Positions 7,737-15,039 of a DNA stretch of 21,236 nt are shown here, in pieces (position 1 is the stretch's first letter; each line of letters starts with the position of its first letter). Below the pieces are notes generated by a model that was not told the origin of the DNA, ran no database searches, and saw nothing but the letters and a program-made list of their open reading frames with translations. This DNA comes from a virus. The stretch is from positions 1-21,236 of the IMG/VR virus record IMGVR_UViG_3300046387_000308, one strand, 5' to 3'. The translations under genes were made by a program, and so were the position numbers.

Positions 7737-8864
7737 ATGAAAAAGATAACCTCAGACAAACTTAACCAAAGCATCAAACAAGTAGTCTGGACTAATAGCA
7801 AAGGCCAGAAACAAATCAGCTACTATCTTAAATATACTTTCAATGGCAAACGCAGAAACATGAAGATTGGTCATGGCGGTATGCCAATACAAACAGTACG
7901 CAAGATTGCAAGTGAACTACAAGCCAAGATGTTGCTAGATACTAGCTTTGATCCTTTGGCTAAGAATGATAAACAGAAACGAACTACTGATGAAGTCTTT
8001 GCTAAATATCAACAACAGTTGGAGATGAACAACAGAAAAACTATTCAAGAGTATGTGCGTTTGTACGAAAAAGACATCAAGCCTGGCTTTGGTCATCTAC
8101 CAATAGATACAATCAGCAGAGGAGATGTTAAGTCTTGGTTTGACGAACTCAGTTTAAGATCTAAATATACTGCCAATCGTTGTCTGACTATTTTAAAGAC
8201 TGTCTTTGAGATTGCGATTGATTACGAATACTTGGAAACCAATCCAGCTAGTAGAATCAAAAAGCACGCAGAGGTAAAAAGAACCAGGCATTACACACCA
8301 GAAGAAAAGCTCAATATCTTTAGAGAATTATTCAGAAGATTAGACGAAGATAACTCTTTGTTGCACTCAGTTAGCTTTATTTTGCTCTTAATATTTACTG
8401 GCGCAAGGAAGTCAGAACTAGCTCGTGCTACATGGGATGACTGGCATGGCGATTATATTGAGCTAAAAGAACATAAAACCGATAAAGATGGCAAAACCAG
8501 AAAAATTTGGTTGAATTCTCAAAGTCGGAGTGTCATACAGACTCTACAAGGCGAGAAAAAGAAAAAAACGATACTTGGTATCAAAAATCCTAAAAGGCTC
8601 TGGAACAGCGTGAAATTAGCTTGTAAAGAATCTTCGCCAAATATAGATAAAATTAGACTGCATGATCTCCGTCATTCCTTTGGAACTGTCGCAAATAGCG
8701 CAAGTGTAGATTTTTTACAGACTGGTGAGCTTATGGGCCACCAATCACTTAGTATGATGAAGCGTTATCAACATATTGAGGATAAAACGAGTAAGGAAAA
8801 CATAGAGAAAATCGGTGATGAGATTCTCAAAGAAATTGATTTACCTACAACTTTTTTTCAATGA
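7737..8864 (+). CDS. int: Tyrosine-family integrase
   Basis: 375 aa site-specific recombinase that would insert the phage genome into, and with an excisionase remove it from, the host chromosome. Residues 1-75 form an arm-site-binding type N-terminus ('YYLKYTFNGKRRNMKIG', '...SFDPLAK'), 85-165 a SAM-like core-binding domain and about 185-350 the catalytic domain. All catalytic residues are visible: Arg224 (TGARKSEL), Lys247 (EHKTDKDGKTR hairpin), His309-x-x-Arg312 (LHDLRH), His335 (GHQS) and the nucleophile Tyr344 (MKRYQHI). The leader AAAAAAGGAGAAGAAG repeats the GGAGAAGAAG-ATG arrangement of the methyltransferase upstream. The 3' end overlaps the convergent DUF1289 gene by 20 bases. It looks intact, implying a temperate lifestyle or recent ancestry of one. 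Confidence 0.95.
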   Translation: MKKITSDKLNQSIKQVVWTNSKGQKQISYYLKYTFNGKRRNMKIGHGGMPIQTVRKIASELQAKMLLDTSFDPLAKNDKQKRTTDEVFAKYQQQLEMNNRKTIQEYVRLYEKDIKPGFGHLPIDTISRGDVKSWFDELSLRSKYTANRCLTILKTVFEIAIDYEYLETNPASRIKKHAEVKRTRHYTPEEKLNIFRELFRRLDEDNSLLHSVSFILLLIFTGARKSELARATWDDWHGDYIELKEHKTDKDGKTRKIWLNSQSRSVIQTLQGEKKKKTILGIKNPKRLWNSVKLACKESSPNIDKIRLHDLRHSFGTVANSASVDFLQTGELMGHQSLSMMKRYQHIEDKTSKENIEKIGDEILKEIDLPTTFFQ

Positions 8865-9156
8865 CAAAAATCTGTTTAGCCTTTTCAAACGAAATATTAT
8901 GATCGTCAGCCAAAAAAGTAAGTTTCTGTCTGGGGTAGGAGTCTTTATCCTTGATTGCATCCATGACAATTTTTTTCTTGGTTACTGTATCGTAAGAATT
9001 CCAGGAACTAATTTGTTTAAGATTGCGACCACAGATACAAGAATCTTTAAGTCCATAAGTTGTAGAGCAAATGCTAATACATGGAGAGTCCTCTAATGAA
9101 GTGGACAAACCATCCATCTTTAATTGGTCACGAAAACACATTCTTTGCTCTTTCAT
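8845..9156 (-). CDS. DUF1289-family cysteine-rich protein
   Basis: 103 aa, on the strand opposite to its neighbours. Residues 24-53 carry the DUF1289 signature: S-P-C26-I-S-I-C30, then nine residues, C40-I-C42-G-R, then I-S-S-W. Four cysteines in a CxxxC...CxC pattern suggest a metal or iron-sulphur site. Family members are small bacterial proteins, common in proteobacteria, with no firmly established biochemical role. The rest (54-103) is charged and helical. An inner ATG at 9141, preceded by AAAGAG, or one at 9117 could be the true start; the family core is kept in all cases. The gene is convergent with the integrase and divergent from the HTH gene, the place where a temperate phage often keeps its repressor. 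The overlapping rightward ORF at 8815-9096 is rejected. Confidence 0.8.
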   Translation of the reverse strand: MKEQRMCFRDQLKMDGLSTSLEDSPCISICSTTYGLKDSCICGRNLKQISSWNSYDTVTKKKIVMDAIKDKDSYPRQKLTFLADDHNISFEKAKQIFVIEKKL

Positions 9157-9178
9157 ATAATTTATGTTTTAATTATAT
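9155..9178. repeat. Operator-like inverted repeat in the divergent spacer
   Basis: An 8-bp perfect inverted repeat, ATATAATT (9155-9162) and AATTATAT (9171-9178), separated by 8 bases. It lies between the leftward DUF1289 gene and the rightward HTH gene. The symmetry places a TATAAT box on each strand: 9156-9161 rightward and 9172-9177 leftward. The left arm includes part of the DUF1289 start codon. A dimeric regulator bound here would block both directions. AT-rich DNA makes short palindromes common, so the position is stronger evidence than the repeat itself. Confidence 0.45.
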
Positions 9179-9201
9179 CACTTGGAAGGAAAATTTAACA
9201 A
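9172..9201 (-). promoter_or_regulatory. Leftward sigma70-type promoter for the DUF1289 gene
   Basis: Read on the minus strand: -35 TTGTTA (9201-9196), an 18-base spacer, and a perfect -10 TATAAT (9177-9172). Transcription would begin near 9165, only about 8-9 bases before the ATG at 9156. The message would therefore be nearly leaderless if that ATG is used, or would have an ordinary short leader if the inner ATG at 9141 (preceded by AAAGAG) is the start. Prediction from consensus only. Confidence 0.5.
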
Positions 9202-9213
9202 ATAAGAAAAATT

Positions 9214-9405
9214 ATGAATGACGATAAGAAATTTATTACGGCTAAAGAATTAGCTAATCGTTGGAAAAGAAGCCCACGTACATTAGCCAATCAACGTCTA
9301 GCTGGAGTTGGGTGTCCTTACTACAAAATATCTGGCAAGGTTTTGTATGATCTTGAAGATGTAGAGAACATGGAGAAAAGTAACTTTGTTAGCCGTAGCA
9401 ACTAA
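9214..9405 (+). CDS. Small HTH protein, excisionase/AlpA-like
   Basis: 63 aa. Residues 7-29 (FITAKELANRWKRSPRTLANQRL) form a winged HTH of the MerR/excisionase type (HTH_17 group). The following 'CPYYKISGKVLYDLEDVENM' is the usual wing: 'G.p.y.i.G.v.Y...dv..w'. Such proteins bind attachment or promoter DNA and act as recombination directionality factors or as regulators. It is the first gene of the rightward early region, 58 bases from the divergent DUF1289 start, and follows the integrase by one gene. The ribosome site is weak (AAGAAAAATT before ATG). It could serve as excisionase for the integrase, as a Cro-like regulator, or both. Confidence 0.75.
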   Translation: MNDDKKFITAKELANRWKRSPRTLANQRLAGVGCPYYKISGKVLYDLEDVENMEKSNFVSRSN

Positions 9406-9424
9406 AGAATTTGTAAAAGATAGT

Positions 9425-10156
9425 ATGCCTTCTAAGCACGCTAAGTATTCTCCCTCAAGCGCAGAGCGTTGGTTTGCGTGTCCTGGTTCAATAAAACTTT
9501 CCGAAGGTGTTGAAAGAGAACCTGTTGGCAGACCTGCGCTCGTTGGTACTTTCATACATAACATGGCAGAAATGCTTATGAAAGGACACTTAGAAGGCAT
9601 CACGCTAGAAGATTATTGGCTTGGTAAAAGCGAAACTGTTGAAGATGTAAAAATTTATGCCGACCAAGATATGATTGATTGTGCAAAGTTTTATGTGGAT
9701 TACATAGAAGGCAGAGCTAAAGAATTAAATGCCAAGCCTTTGATTGAAGAACAAGTAAGCATTGAAGAAATAAATCCTGAATGTTGGGGTACAAGTGATG
9801 CGATTATCTTTAATAAAGAAGTAATCGAAGTAGTTGATTTAAAGACAGGTAAGTGGCCTGTTAGTCCTGAGAATAATTTACAAATGTCTATTTATGCACT
9901 AGGCGCATTAGCTCGTTATGGTAATGAGAATATGAAAGTGATAATGACAATAGTGCAACCGAGATCTAAACAAAGCGTTCGTTCGTGGGAAACTACTGCC
10001 GAATACTTGGTGGATTTTGGTTTTTCAGAATTAAAAAATGCTTTAGATGCGTGTGAAGCAGATGAACCGAATTACGTTTTTGGCGAACAATGTAGATTTT
10101 GTCCAGCTAAAAGGGTATGTAAAACTTATAAACTAAACGGAGAAATCTATGACTGA
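9425..10156 (+). CDS. DUF2800-type PD-(D/E)XK nuclease, Cas4/RecB-like with Fe-S cysteines
   Basis: 243 aa from the ATG at 9425. The frame is open to a TTG at 9386, but the family normally begins MPSKHAK.SPSSA.RW..CPGS, exactly as here. Motifs of the RecB/Cas4 nuclease fold: His45 (GTFIHNMAE), Asp125 (GTSDAI), Asp138-x-Lys140 (VDLKTGK) and Gln153 (NNLQMSIYAL). Four cysteines suited to an iron-sulphur cluster: Cys19 (ACPG) plus Cys223, Cys226 and Cys232 (CRFCPAKRVC). Role: probably a 5'-3' or single-strand exonuclease that resects DNA for the recombination operon. It precedes a Sak4-like ATPase and an SSB-like gene, the usual partners. The catalytic set looks complete. Confidence 0.85.
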   Translation: MPSKHAKYSPSSAERWFACPGSIKLSEGVEREPVGRPALVGTFIHNMAEMLMKGHLEGITLEDYWLGKSETVEDVKIYADQDMIDCAKFYVDYIEGRAKELNAKPLIEEQVSIEEINPECWGTSDAIIFNKEVIEVVDLKTGKWPVSPENNLQMSIYALGALARYGNENMKVIMTIVQPRSKQSVRSWETTAEYLVDFGFSELKNALDACEADEPNYVFGEQCRFCPAKRVCKTYKLNGEIYD

Positions 10157-10406
10157 AGAAGTACAAAGTCCTACGCTTACGTTAGACGGCAAGGATTATC
10201 TTGAAGCTGATTTAAGCAAGGAGCAAATGGAACTTTTAAATACTGTGAAATTTTTAGAACCACAGATTCAAGAGTTGAATAATAAACTGTATGTTCTCAA
10301 CGATCACAAAGGAAGATTGATTAATGATTTAAAACAATCTTTGGATGGTGGTGTTGAAGAAGCAACAATCATTGAAACAAAGGAGATAAAAAATGAGTCT
10401 AGCTAA
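10149..10406 (+). CDS. Small coiled-coil protein (DUF6447-like)
   Basis: 85 aa. It overlaps the nuclease stop by 8 bases, so expression is coupled. The N-terminal 'SPTLTLDGKDYLEADLSKEQMELLNTVKF' type sequence followed by a helix with heptad-like spacing (LEPQIQELNNKLYVLNDHKGRLINDLKQSL, quoted in pieces about residues 35-65) resembles small phage and cyanobacterial proteins grouped as DUF6447. The tail is acidic and polar. No catalytic residues. Because it is locked between a nuclease and a recombinase, a structural or regulatory role in the recombination complex is plausible, but this is inference. Confidence 0.7.
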   Translation: MTEEVQSPTLTLDGKDYLEADLSKEQMELLNTVKFLEPQIQELNNKLYVLNDHKGRLINDLKQSLDGGVEEATIIETKEIKNESS

Positions 10407-11121
10407 TATTAGAAAGAAAGCTAAACAGAAACCGCCCAGAATAGTTCTTTATGGTGGTGCTGGTATCGGTAAAACTTTTTTTGCAGCGAGTATGAATAAA
10501 CCAATTTTTGTACTTACCGAAGATGGAATGGGTAAGATTGAAGCCGACCATTTTCCATTAGCAGAAAGTTTTGAAGATGTGCTTAAAAACTTACAGTCGT
10601 TGATTGATAACGATAACGATTATAAAACGCTTGTAGTAGATAGTTTGGATTGGTTAGAGCCTTTGATTTGGGATAAGGCTTGCCAAGATAATAATTGGAA
10701 ATCAATCGAGCAACCTGGTTATGGAAAAGGTTATGTTGAAGTTCTTAAATATTGGCGTGAATACATAAAACTTCTTAATGAATTAAGAGAGAAAGGCTAT
10801 ACGATTATGCAAATAGCACACAATCAGATAAAGCGTTTTGAATCTCCAGAGATAGAAGCCTACGATCGCCATGAATTAAAGTTACACAGAAAAACAGCAG
10901 ACTTAATTCTTGAACACAGCGATTGCTGTTTCTTTGCAAACTTTAAACTTGGCACAGTCCAAGTCAAAGGTAAAGGTGGCAACATGACGACAAAAGCTGT
11001 CGCAGGCGATAGAGTAGTATATACAGTAGAGAAGCCTGCTTACTTGGCTAAAAACAGATATGCACTTCCTGAATCGCTGCCGTTTGATTGGGAAACCGTG
11101 CGCGCCGAGATGTTGAAGTAA
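10393..11121 (+). CDS. Sak4-like RecA-fold ATPase (phage recombination/ssDNA-binding ATPase)
   Basis: 242 aa. It overlaps the coiled-coil gene by 14 bases and is preceded by AAAGGAGATAAAAA. The P-loop 'YGGAGIGKTFFA' spans 20-31 (Lys27-Thr28), the aspartate strand 'KTLVVDSLDWLE' spans 78-89 (Asp83), and 'YTIMQIAHNQIKRFE' at about 136-150 is a sensor-like strand with His143. This set defines the AAA_24 / phage nucleotide-binding family that includes the Sak4 single-strand annealing recombinases. It is the recombinase most consistent with an operon holding a Cas4-like nuclease and a DUF669 SSB. No RecT/Beta, Erf or UvsX gene is seen. Biochemical role is inferred from family and context. Confidence 0.85.
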   Translation: MSLANIRKKAKQKPPRIVLYGGAGIGKTFFAASMNKPIFVLTEDGMGKIEADHFPLAESFEDVLKNLQSLIDNDNDYKTLVVDSLDWLEPLIWDKACQDNNWKSIEQPGYGKGYVEVLKYWREYIKLLNELREKGYTIMQIAHNQIKRFESPEIEAYDRHELKLHRKTADLILEHSDCCFFANFKLGTVQVKGKGGNMTTKAVAGDRVVYTVEKPAYLAKNRYALPESLPFDWETVRAEMLK

Positions 11122-11243
11122 TGGAAGAAGAAGTAATTTATTGTGATGAGTGTGAGTCAGAAGCTATTTATAAAGCTAATGGTTTGTTCTTATGCACAGT
11201 TTGTTTAACTAAAAATAATAAAGAGGTAAGAAATGGATCTTGA
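11121..11243 (+). CDS. 40-aa zinc-ribbon micro-protein
   Basis: Forty codons from an ATG that overlaps the stop of the Sak4-like gene (TAATG), ending in TGA 11 bases into the SSB-like gene. The sequence has two CxxC knuckles, YCDEC (Cys8, Cys11) and LCTVC (Cys25, Cys28), spaced as in a zinc ribbon, with an acidic head MEEEVI. It fills exactly the only gap in this stretch of the operon, and both junctions are overlaps, which strongly supports a real gene. Role unknown; a small nucleic-acid or protein-binding adaptor of the recombination genes is a reasonable guess. Confidence 0.7.
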   Translation: MEEEVIYCDECESEAIYKANGLFLCTVCLTKNNKEVRNGS

Positions 11244-11709
11244 ACAATATGGTGGCTTAGAAGTAAGCCAAGAAGATGAACAAATAGCGCCTGGCAAATA
11301 TGTCATGCAATATTTAGAAGAAACAGAAATCAGAAATGATAGCGGTTGGATAGGGTGTCGTATGACTTTTCAAATACAAGGCCCTAAACATCAAGGTCGT
11401 TTGGTTTCTGGTTTATTTACAGTTGCTAATCCGAATTCGCCAAAGTCGGTAGAGATTGGTAAAACAGAACTGTCAGCACTTGCTAGCAGTTGTGGTCTAA
11501 CTGAGCTTAAAAATACTGAGCAACTTAAAGGCATTAGGTTCAATGGTGTTGTCAAAATTAATGACAATGGCTATGCAGAACTTGATCCTGCTTATGGAAA
11601 AAACTTTAGTAGAGCCGAGCAAGGCGAATCAATTCTTCCAAAAGAAGAAGTAGCTACGCAAAAGCCAGTAGAGGTGAATCCTTTAGACAGCGAAGAAATC
11701 CCTTTTTAG
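11233..11709 (+). CDS. DUF669-family single-stranded-DNA-binding protein
   Basis: 158 aa. The central part has an OB-like beta pattern: 'IAPGKYVMQYLEETEI', 'GWIGCRMTFQIQGPKHQGRLV', 'RFNGVVKIND'. The last residues, SEEIPF, are the acidic-aromatic tip typical of bacterial and phage SSBs, which recruits partner enzymes. DUF669 proteins commonly pair with Sak4/AAA_24 ATPases in phage operons. Residues 125-150 are a flexible linker rich in Gln, Glu and Pro. It is followed immediately by the next start (TAGATG). Function: coating ssDNA during replication and recombination. Confidence 0.85.
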   Translation: MDLEQYGGLEVSQEDEQIAPGKYVMQYLEETEIRNDSGWIGCRMTFQIQGPKHQGRLVSGLFTVANPNSPKSVEIGKTELSALASSCGLTELKNTEQLKGIRFNGVVKINDNGYAELDPAYGKNFSRAEQGESILPKEEVATQKPVEVNPLDSEEIPF

Positions 11710-12063
11710 ATGAAGAAAGGTTCGTTGTGTGGGGAGTGTGGACTCCCTGCACAAGGGTTTCTTTACAAACATAATGATGTTTATTATGGTAGTTGCTCAA
11801 TGGAGCATTTAGAGAGAATAAAGGAGAGAATTGAAAAAGGAGAAAAATTAGCGAGAAAAACTTATACCAATAGTTTTGGTGTGCAATACGCTCGTAAGCA
11901 ATCCAAAGAAAAATACTTAGAGATTGCGAAACAGACTGGTAGCTTTGAGCTGCACAAATGGTCTAACGAACAAAGAGATTCTTTTTTCAATACAATAATT
12001 TTAAATTACTTGGATTTTGAATCCGAGCTAGGTAACGATAATGGATCTGACGAAATTTTATGA
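11710..12063 (+). CDS. Cys-rich phage protein of unknown function
   Basis: 117 aa, beginning directly after the SSB-like stop (TAGATG) with no spare bases. The N-terminus is 'CGECGLPAQGFLYKHNDVYYGSCSMEHL': Cys7-x-x-Cys10, then Cys29, with His33 as a possible fourth ligand, which looks like a treble-clef or zinc-knuckle site. It is followed by a Lys/Glu-rich helix (34-60) and an aromatic region (80-105). Similar small Cys proteins occur in phage replication operons (DUF6511-like), but I cannot assign it firmly. The overlap of 23 bases with the primase-helicase gene suggests translational coupling and perhaps a role with that enzyme. Confidence 0.65.
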   Translation: MKKGSLCGECGLPAQGFLYKHNDVYYGSCSMEHLERIKERIEKGEKLARKTYTNSFGVQYARKQSKEKYLEIAKQTGSFELHKWSNEQRDSFFNTIILNYLDFESELGNDNGSDEIL

Positions 12064-13885
12064 GAATGGCTTAGTCTTAGACAAAGAATTACATTTTGGG
12101 AGTGGCAAAGATATTTCTGATGCCATCAACCAAATGAATGACGATGGTTTAGCAGTTAGTTTTATAGATACATCTGGAGAAGTTATTAGATGTATGGTCA
12201 AAGCAAGTGCTATTACAAGACCTGATAAAAGTAATGAAAAGTCTGGTTGGTATGTCTATAACGAGAACAAAGGTTATATTACTATTGTTTATGGCAACTG
12301 GCGTACAGGCGAGCAAAAGAAATGGTCAAACACCGATGTCAATAAACTTTCTTTACGAGAGCAAAACGAATTAAAAGCCATTGTTCAAGACAACATAGAA
12401 AGGCAGAAAAAAGAAAGAAAAATAAGGCAAGACGAAATAGCTAAAGACTGTCAAGCAAGATTTAAAAATGGAATTGACTGCGTTGGTCATAAATACCTCG
12501 AAGATAAAAAAATTAAAAATTATGGGTTAAAAACAATAAGAGATTCTCTTGTTGTTCCCTTATATTCTACAACTAATGTCAAGCCTGAGATTAGGTCGCT
12601 GCAATACATAGATAAGAAGGGCGAGAAAAGATTTGTTAGTGCAAGTGAAGTCAAAGGTAGTGTTCATATTGTTGGGTTTAGTTGGTCAGAGTGGCAAGAC
12701 CTAGATCAAGTCTTAGTTGTTGAAGGGATAGCTACAGCATACTCAGTATTTGAAGCAACGAATTTACCAGTCGTTTGCGTATTTTCAGCAAACTTTGGTC
12801 TTACAGCTTTGACTAATTTAAGAAAACTAACTAAAGCTAGGTTTATTATTTGCTTTGATAATGACAGCAATCAAGTTGGACAAAAGAAAGCAGAAGAAAT
12901 TACTTCAGCAATCAATAATACAGTTGTCAGATTGCCTTCCATTGTTGGCGACTTTAACGACTTACACCAAGAGCAAGGTTTAGATGTTGTCAGAAATGAA
13001 ATCTTAGATCGTGGTTTGCCTTTAAAACAATTTAATATCAAGTTTCTAAAAGGCGAGATACCAAAAAGAGAATGGTTGGTAGAAAATTTTATTGAGCTTG
13101 GCAAACCTGGAATCATGGCAAGTATTGGTGGTATAGGTAAATCCATGTTGGCATTGGACTTATGCCTAAAAGTTGCTCATGGTTCTGGCTCTTGGTTAGG
13201 CAATCCAATAGTCAATTCTGGTAGTGCAGTTTATCTCAGTAGCGAAGATGATCATCAAGAGTTACATCGCAGAGTCGATTCATTGGATAAAGAAGGCAAA
13301 AGGTTTGAAGGTCTAAACGAAGTCTATGCTTTGCCAATACCTAGTATGAAAGAAAGATTGATTGTTTTAGGCGATAACAGTTCACAAGGTTTGCACGTTA
13401 CTACACAAGGAGATGAATTGATTACTGCCCTAGAAAGCATAGATAATTTAAAGTTGGTGGTGATAGATCCAGTACAAAGTTTCGTAAGTGCCAGTATCAG
13501 TAGTTCTAATGAAGCTGGTCAGATGTATGCGAGTTTTTGCGCTAGTATTTCCGCAAGACTAGGCGCTACAGTTTTAAGTATTCATCACATGAGCAAAGCT
13601 GGTTTGGTATCTACTGAAGATAACATGACAGCAAGAGCAAGTATTCGTGGCGCAAGTTCACTCGTTGATGCACACAGATTCGCATTAGCGTTGTATTTGA
13701 GTTCGGAAGAAGAAGCAGAGCGTTTGTGCTTGCAAAATGGCGTAGAGTTTGATCGTACTAGGGTAGTGAGAGCTAGTATGGTGAAGTCAAATAGCGAGAT
13801 AGATTATTCGGTCAAGACTTTGTTTAGAAAAGACGTTGTGCTTGAGCCGATAGAAGATATAAAAGGGGGTATAAATTGGGATTAA
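12041..13885 (+). CDS. Toprim primase - RepA-like helicase fusion
   Basis: 614 aa bifunctional replication enzyme. The N-terminal part (about 130-310) is a Toprim primase: 'VLVVEGIATAYS' with Glu228 and 'IICFDNDSNQVG' with Asp273 and Asp275 for metal binding. The C-terminal half is a RecA-fold hexameric helicase of the RepA/AAA_25 type: P-loop 'ASIGGIGKSML' with Lys367-Ser368, Walker B 'LVVIDPVQSF' with Asp476, a sensor strand 'VLSIHHMSKAG' with His515-His516, and Arg536 (ASIRGASSL). No zinc-binding domain is clear at the N-terminus. It would unwind and prime phage DNA; with no polymerase in the window, synthesis probably uses the host replicase. The start overlaps the upstream gene by 23 bases. 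Confidence 0.9.
   Translation: MDLTKFYENGLVLDKELHFGSGKDISDAINQMNDDGLAVSFIDTSGEVIRCMVKASAITRPDKSNEKSGWYVYNENKGYITIVYGNWRTGEQKKWSNTDVNKLSLREQNELKAIVQDNIERQKKERKIRQDEIAKDCQARFKNGIDCVGHKYLEDKKIKNYGLKTIRDSLVVPLYSTTNVKPEIRSLQYIDKKGEKRFVSASEVKGSVHIVGFSWSEWQDLDQVLVVEGIATAYSVFEATNLPVVCVFSANFGLTALTNLRKLTKARFIICFDNDSNQVGQKKAEEITSAINNTVVRLPSIVGDFNDLHQEQGLDVVRNEILDRGLPLKQFNIKFLKGEIPKREWLVENFIELGKPGIMASIGGIGKSMLALDLCLKVAHGSGSWLGNPIVNSGSAVYLSSEDDHQELHRRVDSLDKEGKRFEGLNEVYALPIPSMKERLIVLGDNSSQGLHVTTQGDELITALESIDNLKLVVIDPVQSFVSASISSSNEAGQMYASFCASISARLGATVLSIHHMSKAGLVSTEDNMTARASIRGASSLVDAHRFALALYLSSEEEAERLCLQNGVEFDRTRVVRASMVKSNSEIDYSVKTLFRKDVVLEPIEDIKGGINWD
13861..13870 (+). promoter_or_regulatory. Strong Shine-Dalgarno deciding a TTG start
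   Basis: AAAAGGGGGT lies inside the last codons of the primase-helicase gene, 5 bases before the TTG at 13876. No ATG occurs in the correct frame before residue 12 of the cytosine methyltransferase, and residues 4-10 already belong to its cofactor motif. The TTG is therefore the real start. A strong ribosome site with a weak start codon probably tunes methyltransferase dose. Confidence 0.65.
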
Positions 13886-15039
13886 AAGTTTTAAGTTTAT
13901 TTGATGGTATGAGTTGTGGCCAGTTGGCTTTGCAAAGACTTGGTATTGAAGTTGATACTTACTATGCAAGTGAAATAGATAAGTATGCAATCCAAGTTAC
14001 ACAAGCAAACTTTCCAGAAACAATTCAAGTTGGCGATGTTTGTGAGTTAAAAGCAGAAGATTATCAAGAAGTAGATTTGATTTTAGCTGGTAGTCCATGT
14101 CAAGGATTTAGTTTTGCTGGTAAGCAGTTGGCTTTTGATGATCCACGTTCAGCGTTGTTCTTTGAATTTATTAGATTGTTAAAAGAAATAAAACCTAAGT
14201 ATTTTCTTTTGGAAAATGTAAAAATGAAGCAACAATTTCAAGATGTTATTACCGAACAAGTATCAGCTTGTTATCCAGACTTTGAAGGTGGCGATTTGTT
14301 TGGCAGTCAAATAAAACCTATCTTAATCAATTCAGCTTTACTAAGCGCACAAAATAGACAAAGATTGTATTGGACAAACATACCTAATATCGAACAGCCA
14401 GAAGATAAAGGCATAGTGTTGAGAGATATTTTGGAAGATGAAATAAATTCAGAATTTTATTATGGTAAAAAATCAATATCTTACATGGAAAGAGGAAATG
14501 ATAAATGGCAACAAGCTGGTAAAAGAAGGGCGGATAGATATGAACAGAATGCCGATAAAGAAAAATCATTTACCATCACAGAAAACTGGCACAAAGGTGT
14601 GCCTTATAATTATTTTAAAGAAACCAAACCTAAACAAGTGGGTATTGCTACAGACATAAAAGGACACGACATACTTAAAAGAGTTTATTCGCCAGATGGA
14701 AAATCGCCAACGCTTAATACAATGGGTGGTGGTAATCGTGAGCCAAAAGTTGTATCTGGTGCCTGGCGAGGTAGATACAAAGAAGATGGTACGACAGAGC
14801 AAAAGTTAGAGTTGAATCAAAGTGGTAAGTCTAATAGTTTAACGACTGTGCAAAAAGATAGTGTAGTGGTTAATGACAACCTATCATGGCGTAAGCTCAC
14901 GCCTTTGGAGTGTGAAAGATTGCAAACAGTTCCAGATAATTACACGAACCATGTATCAAATACGCAAAGATACAAACTTTTAGGGAATGGCATGACTGTT
15001 GATGTTATTGCTCACATTTTAAATAATATGAAACTATGA
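13876..15039 (+). CDS. DNA C5-cytosine methyltransferase
   Basis: 387 aa, TTG start, overlapping the primase-helicase gene by 10 bases. Motif I 'VLSLFDGMSCG' (5-15) binds S-adenosylmethionine, motif IV 'GSPCQGFS' holds the catalytic Cys75, motif VI is 'LLENV' (Glu113), motif VIII 'AQNRQRLYW' is at about 158-166, and motifs IX-X are 'ERLQTVPDNYT' and 'KLLGNGMTVDVIAHIL'. The roughly 230-340 stretch between VIII and IX is the target-recognition region, with 'SPTLNTMGGG' and 'SNSLTTVQ' resembling the repeated SPTLT elements of phage/Dnmt-like enzymes. No cognate restriction enzyme is adjacent, so it is an orphan methylase, probably for evading host restriction. It appears complete. Confidence 0.93.
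   Translation: MGLKVLSLFDGMSCGQLALQRLGIEVDTYYASEIDKYAIQVTQANFPETIQVGDVCELKAEDYQEVDLILAGSPCQGFSFAGKQLAFDDPRSALFFEFIRLLKEIKPKYFLLENVKMKQQFQDVITEQVSACYPDFEGGDLFGSQIKPILINSALLSAQNRQRLYWTNIPNIEQPEDKGIVLRDILEDEINSEFYYGKKSISYMERGNDKWQQAGKRRADRYEQNADKEKSFTITENWHKGVPYNYFKETKPKQVGIATDIKGHDILKRVYSPDGKSPTLNTMGGGNREPKVVSGAWRGRYKEDGTTEQKLELNQSGKSNSLTTVQKDSVVVNDNLSWRKLTPLECERLQTVPDNYTNHVSNTQRYKLLGNGMTVDVIAHILNNMKL

Noticed and set aside
8815-9096. Rightward 93-aa open frame overlapping integrase and DUF1289
   Set aside because: It lies on the opposite strand to the recognisable DUF1289 gene and begins inside the integrase; its sequence has no recognisable pattern.
8865-9213. Attachment site (tRNA 3'-end-like core) next to the integrase
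   Set aside because: No T-loop-like GTTCRAN sequence with an acceptor-stem-like arm was found near the integrase; the site cannot be placed without the host junction.
14384-14802. Frames on both strands inside the cytosine methyltransferase
   Set aside because: Shadows of the methyltransferase target-recognition region; the methyltransferase frame is continuous from motif I to X.
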